From: CAIWHR01 sp963724975
GTDB taxonomy: Bacteria > Pseudomonadota > Gammaproteobacteria > Burkholderiales > Casimicrobiaceae
Length of the DNA: 64,000 nucleotides
Assembly (NCBI GenBank): GCA_963724975.1
Contig: CAVRXB010000002.1
Location: forward strand, 248,001 to 312,000
Direction: 5' to 3'
The notes below the pieces were generated by a model that was given only the letters and a program-made list of their open reading frames with translations, was not told the origin of the DNA and ran no database searches. Position numbers and translations under genes: made by a program. Each line of letters opens with the position of its first letter. Position 1 is the first letter of the stretch. Shown here piece by piece: positions 54,201 through 62,798 of this stretch.

Positions 54201-55740
54201 TACGGTGCCCGAGCGAGCGCGAGACCGTCGTAGAACGTGACGGTGCCGGTCGGCATGCCGGTGCGCGGGTGGCGCGGCGGCGACGGCCGCCGTCAAGGTC
54301 ACCAGCCTGTCCCGTGGTCGACGGGTTGAGCGAGCGAGGAAAGGCCGGTGCGTGCTCGCGCCATGCCTCCGGCGGCGCCGACGGTGAGCAGGCCCGATCC
54401 CCGTGGCGCTCTGGCCGTCGGGATTGATGATCGTGACATTGCGCGAGCCAGGACGACGCGCCGACCGTCGAGACGTCGAGCGTCACCGACGTCGGTCCGT
54501 TGTAGACGATGCCGTTGATCGTCACGCCCGGAATGCTGGCGCCGAGCTGCTTCGCGAAGCCGGACCCAGGATCGAAAAAGCCCGATCCGTTGACCGACTG
54601 CCCGGTGACGTTGATCATTGCCGACGCCTGACCCGGCGTGATCGTCGGCGGCGACGACGGACGACGGTGTTGCGGGCGGGGGGGCCCGCAGGCGGATCAC
54701 ACGTGTCGCCCAGGTGCCGTCTGCTTCGGTGTATTCCTGGATCGTCCAGAACGTCATGTTCGTCGTCGGGATCGACCTGCGTATTCGAGTAGTCGCCCCA
54801 GCGGCGCACGCCGCCTGGCAGCGAACTGGCCCTGGTCGAAGGTGTTCACGTACGCGGCGAGCCCGGCGGTCGCGAGCTGCACACCCTGCGTCGTGCCGCT
54901 CGGGTCCGTCAGCAGCCGCCCGTCGGTGCCTGCACCGGCGTAGTCGTTCGGTCCGATCAGCGAAAAGCCGAACACGGCGTGGCCCTGAGCGTTGACGTTG
55001 ACCGAGCCGTACGTGTAGCTCCGCAGCGAACGGCGACGGGTCGAAGATCGTTCCGGACTGGAGGATCGCCGGAGTCGACGCGGGCGAGCCGATTTGGTAC
55101 CAGCGCACGGCATTCGCGATCAGGCGCCGCGGCGCCGCCGTTGCCGGTGGCGTCGACGGCAGTCGTGTGCGCGAGCCAGATCGTGCCGCCGCGCATCGTC
55201 GCGTTCATCACGCGGTTGTCGCTGCCGTCGAGCAGGCCCGAGGTCGGTCCGGTCGGGTGATTGTTGCCCTTGTGCTCGACGGGAAGCGGCATCTGGAAGG
55301 CCGCTGTGGTGATCGGTACGAACGGCACCATCGCCGGCGTGCCGCCCGGGTCCGTGATACGGACGAGGTCGAGGACGCCGAACGACTGGTTGTCCTCGCC
55401 GATGAAATAGCCGTCGGTCGCGGCCGGGTCGAAATTCGTGACACCCTTCGGCGTGTTCGGCCCGGGGCCCGTCGGGATTCGTCACCGCGCCCATCAGGTC
55501 GCGGAATACCGTGACGACGATGGGACCGCCGGTCAGCACCGAGCCCTTGTTCACAACGAAGAGCGACGACCCGTAGTAGTTGGCGGCGTCGAACATGTCG
55601 CAGCCGATGTAGATCGGCGTTCGCGTCGACGCCGGCGTTCAGGAAAGTCGCAGAGAAGCCCGGCGTCGTTGCCGACCGGCGCGACGAGGTCCTCAACGCT
55701 CACGAGGTTCAACGGAGACGCGGCACCCGCCTGCGTCTTC
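51221..55740 (-). pseudogene. Giant multidomain exoprotein, 5'-incomplete, frame broken by insertions
   Basis: Piecing frames together gives one protein of roughly 1500 aa. From the N-terminal side: an exported propeller-like domain (FLNAGVDANAD, NNHPTGPTSGLLDGSDNRV), a TIG-like segment (NVTGQSVNGSGFFDPGSG), an Ig-like repeat, a beta-helix with the polymorphic-repeat end NNGGPTDTRLPP, and about three more Ig-like repeats (PTGTV..FYDG type). Last comes the shared module GGEVIIVDSAGYGPTVITKP ending in TVPKQ. Insertions of one base interrupt the frame every few tens of bases. No start codon or signal peptide is found; the right edge joins a fragment of the beta-helix module, so the 5' end is missing or misassembled. 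Confidence 0.65.
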
Positions 55741-55823
55741 CGATGGGCGGACTCTAGACTGGCGCGTGACGATATGCAATCGTCATCGGACGATTGTTTG
55801 CGCGGCGCGCGCGGGGTGTTGTA

Positions 55824-56819
55824 TTAGAGTTTCGGTACCACCGATGTGAAGGCCGCGCTACCAGTATTGTTGGCTACAGCGTTGTCCTGCGCGGTCTGCC
55901 CGGTTCCTCCAGTTACGAGCGACAGCCCAGCCGTGTTGCGCGTGATCGTGTTGTCGCTGCAATAGACCGGATTGGCGGTCGCCTGCACGCCGGTCGTGTT
56001 GCCCGTGATGAGCGATGAAATGAGGCTCACGAAGGTCGGCGCCCCGGCGTTCACGCCGGACTGCACGCCGGTCACGTTGTCGGCGACGAGCGCTTTCCAC
56101 ACCTCGATCGTGGAAGTCTTCGCAGCGATCGTCGGGCCGGCGGCGATGCCGGTCGTGCTGTCGGTGAAATTCGATCCCTGTATCACACCGGCCGTACCTT
56201 CGCGCAGCTCGAGGCCGGTGGTGTTGCGTTCGAAGGCGCTGTTTTCGATGTTGACGGTCAGCGTCCCGCTCGACGCGCTGGCCGTGAGGCCTTTGGAGTT
56301 TTCGCGGAGCGCGGCGCCGCGGACTTGGAGAATGCCCGACGTGGAAAGATTGGCGCGTACCCCCGCTGACGCGGGCGCAAGCGAAAAACCGGTTACGGTC
56401 ACGCGGTCCAGATAGACCCGCGCGCCGGCGACGTAATCGACGCCGATGTCGCCGCCGAGGCTGTTGATCGTGAGGCCGCGCAGCGTCACGACGCCGCCGC
56501 CGGCATTGATCGTCACGCCGGCGCCCGTGAACACAGAGATTCCCGCGTACACGCCAGCGGGCGCGATGATCGACACCGGCTGCGTGATGACGACCGGGCC
56601 GTATCCGGCCGAATCGAGGACGATCACCTCGCCGTTGGGGTCGGTCTGGAGGATCGCCGCCTTGAAATTCCGGCACGGTGCCGCGAGCGAGCAGTCGTTG
56701 GTGTCGAGGCCGTCGTGGGCGACGAACCTGCGCTGCGCGGTGGCGGCAACGGCGGAGGTGGCGTTGTAGGACAGCAACAGCAACAGTGCGATCCGCGAAA
56801 TTCGCGACATGATGGACAT
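55824..56819 (-). CDS. Secreted parallel beta-helix protein
   Basis: An intact 331-aa copy of the shared module. The signal peptide (MSIMSRISRIALLLLLSYNA, cut after AVA near residue 27) is followed by RRFVAHDGLDTNDCSLAAPC, GEVIVLDSAGYGPVVITQPV, IIAPAGVYAGISVFTGAGVT and VTLRGLTINSLGGDIG. Then come about eight beta-helix rungs with N-T-T-G patterns (FERNTTGLELREGT, LITGNTTGVQAT) and the end FTSVVPKL. The two cysteines near the start (DCSLAAPC) may form a disulfide. The ATG at 56819 has GAGG upstream. ATG 56849, ten codons upstream, is an alternative. Enzyme activity is not evident. Confidence 0.85.
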   Translation of the reverse strand: MSIMSRISRIALLLLLSYNATSAVAATAQRRFVAHDGLDTNDCSLAAPCRNFKAAILQTDPNGEVIVLDSAGYGPVVITQPVSIIAPAGVYAGISVFTGAGVTINAGGGVVTLRGLTINSLGGDIGVDYVAGARVYLDRVTVTGFSLAPASAGVRANLSTSGILQVRGAALRENSKGLTASASSGTLTVNIENSAFERNTTGLELREGTAGVIQGSNFTDSTTGIAAGPTIAAKTSTIEVWKALVADNVTGVQSGVNAGAPTFVSLISSLITGNTTGVQATANPVYCSDNTITRNTAGLSLVTGGTGQTAQDNAVANNTGSAAFTSVVPKL

Positions 56820-56862
56820 GGCGTTATCCTCGAAAGCGTGAGTGCTCATCGTCGATCTCCGG

Positions 56863-59583
56863 TCACTGCCTCGGCACGGTCGACCCGAAGGTACCGTTGG
56901 TGCCATTGTTGTAGAGACGGTTCAGCGTGCCCGAGGCGATCGCGCCGCCGGCGGTTGCAAGCCCGGTCGTGTTGCGCGTGATCGTTGCGTCGGTCAGGAA
57001 CACATTGCCGTTCGCACCCGCGTTGACGCCGAGCCCATTGCCGGAAATGAGCGATGACGACACCCCGACATTCGCCGCTCCGGCGCCGCCCCCGGCCTGG
57101 ATACCGGCGGTCGTGTTTTTCGTGATCGTCGAGTCGATGAAGTCGATCCGGCTCACCGCGCCTGCGATGCTCGGTTGCAGCAGCGCGCCCGTGGTGCCGC
57201 CCGCAAGCGTCGAGCCGCGGATCTCACCCTGCGCGCTGAAGCCGGTGAAACGAACGCCGGTCGTGTTGCCGTCGAAGTTCGAATCGCTCACGGTGACCTT
57301 CAGCACCGCTGTGGTGCCGCCCGTGGTTCCGAAGGTCGCGCCGATGCCGTTCTGGCGGAAGATCGAATTCTGGATCTGTACTGTTCCTGTCGCCGCAGCC
57401 AGCACGTTGAGGCCCGCCGTTGGGAATCCGGTTACAACGACATTGTCGAGATAAAGCGCGTCGCCGCTCTTGTAGTCGATGCCGGTAGTGCCACCGAGCG
57501 CGTTGATCGTGAGTCCGCTCAACGTGACCTTGCCGAGCACCGGATTGACCTCGATGCCGGTGCCACCGCTACGAATACCGACACGCCTGCGTAGACACCC
57601 GGCGGCGCGATGAGCGACACCGGCTGCGTGATGACGACCGTCCCGTATCCGGCCGAATCGAGCACAACGACTTCGCCGCCGCTCGACGTCTGCAGAATCG
57701 CCGCCTTGAAATTCCGGCACGGTGCCGTAATCGAGCAGTCGTTGCCGTCGACGCCGTAGGAGGCGACGAACCTCCGCTGCGCGGTCGACTGAGGGCGCCG
57801 TGCATCCGGGAAACTTGAACGAGCCGATCCGATTCTGCCAGTTGCCCGCGGCGCCGTTCGCCGGACTGCTGTAGTACTGGTTGGTGTACCAGAACGTGCA
57901 GTCGTCCACCGGGTCGATCGTCATCGCCGTGTAATCGCCCCAGCGGTCGCAGGTGGGAGAGCCGCCGCAGCCGAAGATCTGCGAGCCAAGACCGGCGATC
58001 ATCTGGACCTCGGTCTGCGGCAGCGTGTTTGGCGGGTCGCCCGCCAGACGTCCGACGTACGCGATGCTGGGAAAATTCGGCGCCGTCGTGCCCGACGTGC
58101 TGAAGCCGATGGCCATATTGCCCTGGTTATCGACCGCGATGCTCGGCATGAATCGGTAGAGCGTCGTGTCGGGCGAATAGATCTGCTGCTGCACCGCCAA
58201 GGCGGCGATGGTGCCGCCGGTGACGTCGAGCTGCGCCCATTGGATCGCCGATTGCGCGGTCCCGCTCAACGGAGCGGTGTGCACGACCCACAGCGACTCC
58301 GCTGTCCCGACCTTGCGGTATTGCAGCTTCTGCATGATCCGGTCGGCAACGTTGTCGAGTTTGATCGCAGTGCCGGGTTGTGGCACGACGGCGCCGTAGC
58401 CCCCCGGCGTGCCTCCCACTGCGCTGTACGGCGTTTGCGCGACATTGGTGAGTGCGCTGAGGACGCCTCCGCCTCCGCAGTTCGGGCCGGGGGTCAGCTT
58501 TCTTACCTCGAACGCAAAGAGCGAAAACGATTCCGAAACAAACCACGCGGGCGTGCCAGGTTGCACCGCCGTCGGGCCTCGTCCGACGCTGTTGGCCGGC
58601 ATCATCGTGAACGCGCTGCTGCTGGCGTCGAGGTAACCCAGTGCCCACGTGAGCGGGTTGCCGTTGTAGAGATCGGCGCGGCTCAACGATGCGAACGACA
58701 CGCCCGCGTACGTCCCCCCGCCGGCGAGGTTCGTGAATTCGTTCGCGCTCATGTACAGGCAGTCGTGCCAAATGCCGAACTTCGGATAATCGTTGATCGC
58801 GCCCACCGGAGGCAGGCCTGCGCCGCCGGGATCCTGGCGCAGCGCATACAGATACCAGCCGCCCGTCACGGGGTCGCTCGTTTTCGACACCGCGATGCAC
58901 TCGTAGAAGGGACTGGTGGGGATCCCGGCGACGGCGACGAACCCGAGGTGAGCCAGGATCCAGCGATCCGCGAGCGGATCGTAGACGACGATCGGGTCGC
59001 CTTGACCGTTGCCGGCGCAAAAGGTGCCACTCGTTGCCCATAACTGGTCTTCGGTGAAGGAGGCGAGAAGCGTTCCGGTCTTGCTGTAAATCGCGTACGA
59101 CGTGTTCACCGATTCGATGTAATGGTTGAGCCCGACGTCGCCGTTGGGATCGGCCGGATATCCGGTTCCGCATTGGCCGCCGGTGCACGCATCGGTGAGA
59201 TTCATCCCCGCAAAATTCTGCGTCGTCGGCGGCATCGGCGGACGCGGGCCGGGTGGGGATCCGGGCGCACTGATTGACGCGCCGCCGCCGGATTTCGTGC
59301 CTGACGGTCCCTTCATCAAGGGACGGTAAATCTTCGGTGCAACTGCGCCTATCGGCACCTTCGGCAGCAAGCGCAAATCGCCGTTGAATTCGCCCGGCAC
59401 GACTTTCTGCTGTTCGACCGTCGTTGCAGCGCTTCCTGCCTGCGCCGCAGCGGGCGCGGCAACGCCGACGGTCAACGCGAACAAAGCGCTGGACGCCGCG
59501 ATTAGCCACGTGCGTCTCGGTGGCGGCCCTTCGGCGATGGAGGGAGCAAACGTGGCTTCGGCGCGGCCGGAAATGCAATCCAT
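56863..59583 (-). CDS. Large exoprotein: propeller-like domain plus beta-helix module
   Basis: The 906-aa product has a long N region and signal peptide (LIAASSALFALTVGVAAPAA). A proline/glycine linker (SAPGSPPGPRPPMPPTTQN) is followed by a ~480-residue domain of propeller-like blades (DPNGDVGLNHYIESVNTSYA, DPIVVYDPLADRWILAHLG, DRWGDYTAMTIDPVDDCTFW). The shared beta-helix module ends in FGSTVPRQ. Between about 57570 and 57790 the frame is shifted by a one-base insertion and a later compensating loss. The correct frame there reads RRFVASYGVDGNDCSI and GGEVVVLDSAGYGTVVIT. The start at 59583 has AGGGGG upstream. Confidence 0.82.
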   Translation of the reverse strand: MDCISGRAEATFAPSIAEGPPPRRTWLIAASSALFALTVGVAAPAAAQAGSAATTVEQQKVVPGEFNGDLRLLPKVPIGAVAPKIYRPLMKGPSGTKSGGGASISAPGSPPGPRPPMPPTTQNFAGMNLTDACTGGQCGTGYPADPNGDVGLNHYIESVNTSYAIYSKTGTLLASFTEDQLWATSGTFCAGNGQGDPIVVYDPLADRWILAHLGFVAVAGIPTSPFYECIAVSKTSDPVTGGWYLYALRQDPGGAGLPPVGAINDYPKFGIWHDCLYMSANEFTNLAGGGTYAGVSFASLSRADLYNGNPLTWALGYLDASSSAFTMMPANSVGRGPTAVQPGTPAWFVSESFSLFAFEVRKLTPGPNCGGGGVLSALTNVAQTPYSAVGGTPGGYGAVVPQPGTAIKLDNVADRIMQKLQYRKVGTAESLWVVHTAPLSGTAQSAIQWAQLDVTGGTIAALAVQQQIYSPDTTLYRFMPSIAVDNQGNMAIGFSTSGTTAPNFPSIAYVGRLAGDPPNTLPQTEVQMIAGLGSQIFGCGGSPTCDRWGDYTAMTIDPVDDCTFWYTNQYYSSPANGAAGNWQNRIGSFKFPGCTAPSVDRAAEVRRLLRRRRQRLLDYGTVPEFQGGDSADVERRRSRCARFGRIRDGRHHAAGVAHRAAGCLRRRVGIRSGGTGIEVNPVLGKVTLSGLTINALGGTTGIDYKSGDALYLDNVVVTGFPTAGLNVLAAATGTVQIQNSIFRQNGIGATFGTTGGTTAVLKVTVSDSNFDGNTTGVRFTGFSAQGEIRGSTLAGGTTGALLQPSIAGAVSRIDFIDSTITKNTTAGIQAGGGAGAANVGVSSSLISGNGLGVNAGANGNVFLTDATITRNTTGLATAGGAIASGTLNRLYNNGTNGTFGSTVPRQ

Positions 59584-59807
59584 CGGACCCCCTGATGTGA
59601 GAAGATCGCGTCCCCAAAAGTGAACGCGCTCAGGTCGGGAACGCAGGCGCCCGGTCTCGCGGCCGCGCATGCACCCCGCACATGAGGAATGTAGAGGAGT
59701 CATGCATCAAATGCAAACGAAGCTGTTTGCAGCCGTCGGCAAACGGACCGGTTACACTTGTGAGCGACGCACAGATTCGATGCGCGCACATTTCGGATGA
59801 CGCCTCT

Positions 59808-61229
59808 ATGACTGCCGCCGCTCTTTCCGCCGCCATCGCGGCAAAATGGGACGACGAGATCGTCCCGCACCTGACCGACTACATTCGCATTCCCGCCAAG
59901 TCGCCGCATTTCGATCCCGACTGGAAGAAGAACGGTCATATCGAGCGCGTAATCGCGCTCGCCGAAGCGTGGGTGCGCAAGCAGCCGGTGCGAGGGCTCG
60001 AAATCGAGATCGTCCGTCTGAAGGGGCGCACGCCGCTCCTTTATTTCAATGTGCCCGCGACGTTGAAGAAAGGTGCGCACCACGCGACGGTATTGCTCTA
60101 TGGGCACCTCGACAAGCAACCCGAGATGGTGGGCTGGCTCGATGGATACGGTCCGTGGAATCCGCGCTACGACGACGGCAAGCTCTACGGCCGCGGCGGC
60201 GCCGACGATGGTTACGCAGTCTTCGCGTCGCTCACTGCGATTGCGGCGCTGCAGGCGCAGGGTATGCCGCATGCCCGCTGTGCAGGCATGATCGAAACGT
60301 GCGAGGAGTCGGGCAGCTACGATTTGCCGGCCTACCTCGAACATTTGGCGCTGCGCCTGGGGCGTGTCGATTTCGTCGTCGGCCTCGATTCAGGCTGCGG
60401 CGACTACGAGCGCCTGTGGGCGACGACATCGCTGCGCGGTATCGCGGCCGGGACGTTGACGGTCGAAGTGCTGACCGAGGGCGTGCATTCGGGCGATGCG
60501 AGCGGCGTGGTGCCATCGTCGTTCCGGATCGCGCGGCATGTGCTGGACCGCCTCGAGGATTCGGGGACAGGGCGGATACTGCCCGCCGAATTTCACGCGC
60601 CCATTCCCGAGGAGCGCGCGACGCAAGCGCGCGCCGCCGCCGACATCATGGGCGAGCTCGTCATCCGCAAGTATCCATTTGCCGGCGGAACCAAGCCGAT
60701 GGTGGCGCGGCGTGCCGAAGCGGTGCTCAATCGCACGTGGCGTCCCGCGTTATCGGTGGTCGGCGCCGACGGCCTGCCGTCGATCGCGGACGCCGGCAAT
60801 GTGCTGCGGCCGCGTACGTCGCTCAAGCTGTCGCTGCGGATCCCGCCGACGCTCGATGGCGAACGCGCCACCAGCGATTTGAAGCGCCTGCTCGAAGCCG
60901 ATCCGCCGCATGGCGCCACCGTGCGATTCGAGGCCGACCAGGGCGCGACGGGGTGGAACGCGCCGCCGACCGCACCGTGGCTCGCGTCCGCGCTGGAGAC
61001 AACGTCAAAAGCGCACTACGGGCAACCTGCAGCGGCGATGGGCGAGGGCGGCACGATCCCGTTCATGGCGATGCTGGGCAAGCACTTTCCGGACGCCCAA
61101 TTCCTGATCACCGGCGTCCTCGGCCCGCATTCGAACGCGCACGGACCCAATGAATTCCTGCACGTGCCGTACGCGAAGAAGCTCACGGCTTGTGTTGCGG
61201 ACGTCATCGCGGCGCACGCGATGCGATAA
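59808..61229 (+). CDS. M20-family metallopeptidase
   Basis: The 473-aa product is an M20 zinc peptidase or aminoacylase. The metal site is visible as YGHLDKQPE, GRGGADDGY (bridging Asp) and ETCEESGSYD (catalytic Glu-Glu), then VGLDSGCGDY. The C-terminal GPHSNAHGPNE supplies the last His. The dimerisation domain lies between about 205 and 330 (starting SLRGIAAGTLTVEVL). Length and motifs fit dipeptidase-like M20 proteins of the CNDP/DUG1 type. The ATG at 59808 is the first good start. It is transcribed divergently from the exoprotein gene, 224 bp away. Confidence 0.92.
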   Translation: MTAAALSAAIAAKWDDEIVPHLTDYIRIPAKSPHFDPDWKKNGHIERVIALAEAWVRKQPVRGLEIEIVRLKGRTPLLYFNVPATLKKGAHHATVLLYGHLDKQPEMVGWLDGYGPWNPRYDDGKLYGRGGADDGYAVFASLTAIAALQAQGMPHARCAGMIETCEESGSYDLPAYLEHLALRLGRVDFVVGLDSGCGDYERLWATTSLRGIAAGTLTVEVLTEGVHSGDASGVVPSSFRIARHVLDRLEDSGTGRILPAEFHAPIPEERATQARAAADIMGELVIRKYPFAGGTKPMVARRAEAVLNRTWRPALSVVGADGLPSIADAGNVLRPRTSLKLSLRIPPTLDGERATSDLKRLLEADPPHGATVRFEADQGATGWNAPPTAPWLASALETTSKAHYGQPAAAMGEGGTIPFMAMLGKHFPDAQFLITGVLGPHSNAHGPNEFLHVPYAKKLTACVADVIAAHAMR

Positions 61230-61338
61230 GCAGAATTTCCGTCACGCTGCTGCGCTCCGGGGCTGGCGTGAAGCGAAGATAGCGGGCACCGAGGGAGGTT
61301 GGTCGTCCGTCGAAAGGCGCTGGCATGCGCCGCACTGC

Positions 61339-62745
61339 TTATTCGAGACGTAACACCTCATGTTGCCGGCGTGCGAATGTGCGGAACAGAAGCCTCGCGA
61401 TATCCGCGTCGAACACCGGCCGCGGCGGCGTCTCGACGAGGCGCGTGAGTTCGCCATCGTCTTGCGCCGTGCCGAGCCAGCACCAGTTGCGAAGAACGTG
61501 GATGTCCGTCCGTTCACCGAGCAGAGCTCGCTCGCGGATACCGGCAAGTCCTGGATAGGGCCAGGGCGGGATGGCATAGGGCGCAAGCGCGGCGCGCAAT
61601 CGGGCGTGATGCGCCTCTTGCGACTCGGCGCCGACGCATGCGCCGGCGCAGCGGCGCACCTGGCGCGCGAAACAGGGACCCGCGCGCCGCTCGAATCCAA
61701 GCGCATTCCAGCACAGCGCGTGTTCGCGCGAGAGCTGACGCAAGGTTTCGCGAGCGGCCCTCTTCGACGTGAAGGGGCCATAGCGCCCCGCGAGATCGCC
61801 GGCTTCGACGGTGGCGGCCGGATAAAAGCGCGGCGGCCCAGGCTCGGGCGTCAACTCCAGCACGCCGGATTCGACCTTGCGCCGCAACGCGTGGTTGTGC
61901 GCCGGCAACATCGCCTTGACGAGCGCCGATTCGCGCAACAGTGCGCCGATCTCGCCCGCCGTCTCCTCGAAATGAATCCGGCGAATCTCCGCGGAAATTC
62001 TAAGATCCGTGGCCGAGCGGTAGTCGGACGAAAAATGCGCGCCGACGCGCTCACGCAGATTGCGGCTCTTGCCGATATAAAGCGGAAGCGCGTTCAAGCC
62101 GTAGAAAAGATAGACACCAGGTACCTCCGGCAATGCGTCGAGCGCGTCGGGTGCAAGCTGAGGCGGCAGACTGGGAATTCGGAGCACGCGCTTGACGGCC
62201 TCCGCAATCGTGTCAGCTTCGATATCGCGGTAGAGCGCCTCGACGAACGCCCATAGCGCGCGCGCGTCGGCGAGTGCACGGTGACGGCCTTCAATCTGCA
62301 GCGCGTGGCGTTCGATCACGCTGTCGAGATTGTGCCGCTCGGCGTGCGGAAACATCCGGCGCGAAAGCTTGACGGTGCAAAGCACGCGCGCGCTGAAACG
62401 GCGGTCGAGGCGCGCAAACGCGTGCTTCAGAAATCCGTAATCGAAGCGCGCGTTGTGCGCGACGAATAACGCACCCCCCGTGCGTTCGGCGACCTCGTTT
62501 GCGATGGCGTCGAAGGCGGGGGCGTCGCGTACCATCGCGTCGGTGATGCCGGTCAGCGCCTGAATGGCCGTCGGAATCGGCACGCCCGGGTTCACGAGCG
62601 TCGACCATTCGGACACCTCCGGCGGGCCGCCCGCCGGATCGGCCGTGACGCGCACGATGCCGACCTCGGTAATGGCGTCGCGATCGGCCGCGGTTCCGGT
62701 GGTCTCGAGATCGACGAAGGCGAGGGCGGGCGCAAACAGGTTCAT
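61339..62745 (-). CDS. DnaQ-like exonuclease fused to GIY-YIG (UvrC-N/Cho-like) nuclease
   Basis: The 468-aa product joins two nucleases. Residues 1-180 are a DEDDh exonuclease: FVDLETTG (residues 10-17), HNARFDYGFLKHAF, and HRALADARALW. Residues 200-290 are a GIY-YIG domain: PGVYLFYGLNALPLYIGKS with the Arg in RNLRERV, as in UvrC and Cho. The C-terminal part has four cysteines near CFARQVRRCAGACVG, resembling the UvrC cysteine region. It should cut damaged DNA 3' of lesions and trim it. Its start lies 27 bp from a LexA-type operator shared with lexA, so SOS control is likely. Confidence 0.9.
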   Translation of the reverse strand: MNLFAPALAFVDLETTGTAADRDAITEVGIVRVTADPAGGPPEVSEWSTLVNPGVPIPTAIQALTGITDAMVRDAPAFDAIANEVAERTGGALFVAHNARFDYGFLKHAFARLDRRFSARVLCTVKLSRRMFPHAERHNLDSVIERHALQIEGRHRALADARALWAFVEALYRDIEADTIAEAVKRVLRIPSLPPQLAPDALDALPEVPGVYLFYGLNALPLYIGKSRNLRERVGAHFSSDYRSATDLRISAEIRRIHFEETAGEIGALLRESALVKAMLPAHNHALRRKVESGVLELTPEPGPPRFYPAATVEAGDLAGRYGPFTSKRAARETLRQLSREHALCWNALGFERRAGPCFARQVRRCAGACVGAESQEAHHARLRAALAPYAIPPWPYPGLAGIRERALLGERTDIHVLRNWCWLGTAQDDGELTRLVETPPRPVFDADIARLLFRTFARRQHEVLRLE

Positions 62746-62763
62746 AGGGAGGAAAAAGGGGGC

Positions 62764-62792
62764 TTGACCTCCGAACGTTCGTTCGCTATCGT
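62764..62792 (+). promoter_or_regulatory. Promoter of lexA, possibly leaderless
   Basis: TTGACC (62764-62769) and TATCGT (62787-62792) are separated by 17 bp. Transcription would begin about 62798-62800, at or next to the ATG at 62799. The message would then have almost no leader. The first operator fills the spacer exactly. Confidence 0.6.
62772..62785. promoter_or_regulatory. LexA operator 1 (CGAAC-N4-GTTCG)
   Basis: The sequence CGAACGTTCGTTCG is a perfect inverted repeat, CGAAC-GTTC-GTTCG. This is the SOS-box form known from Bacillus and actinobacteria, not the CTG-N10-CAG form of most beta- and gammaproteobacteria. It lies between -35 and -10 of lexA and 27 bp upstream of the divergent nuclease gene, so it can block both. 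Confidence 0.72.
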
Positions 62793-62798
62793 AGCACC

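Noticed and set aside
50440..55740. True pseudogene decay of the beta-helix genes
   Set aside because: Disruptions checked are almost all one-base insertions with conserved sequence between. Decay would also give deletions, substitutions and stop codons.
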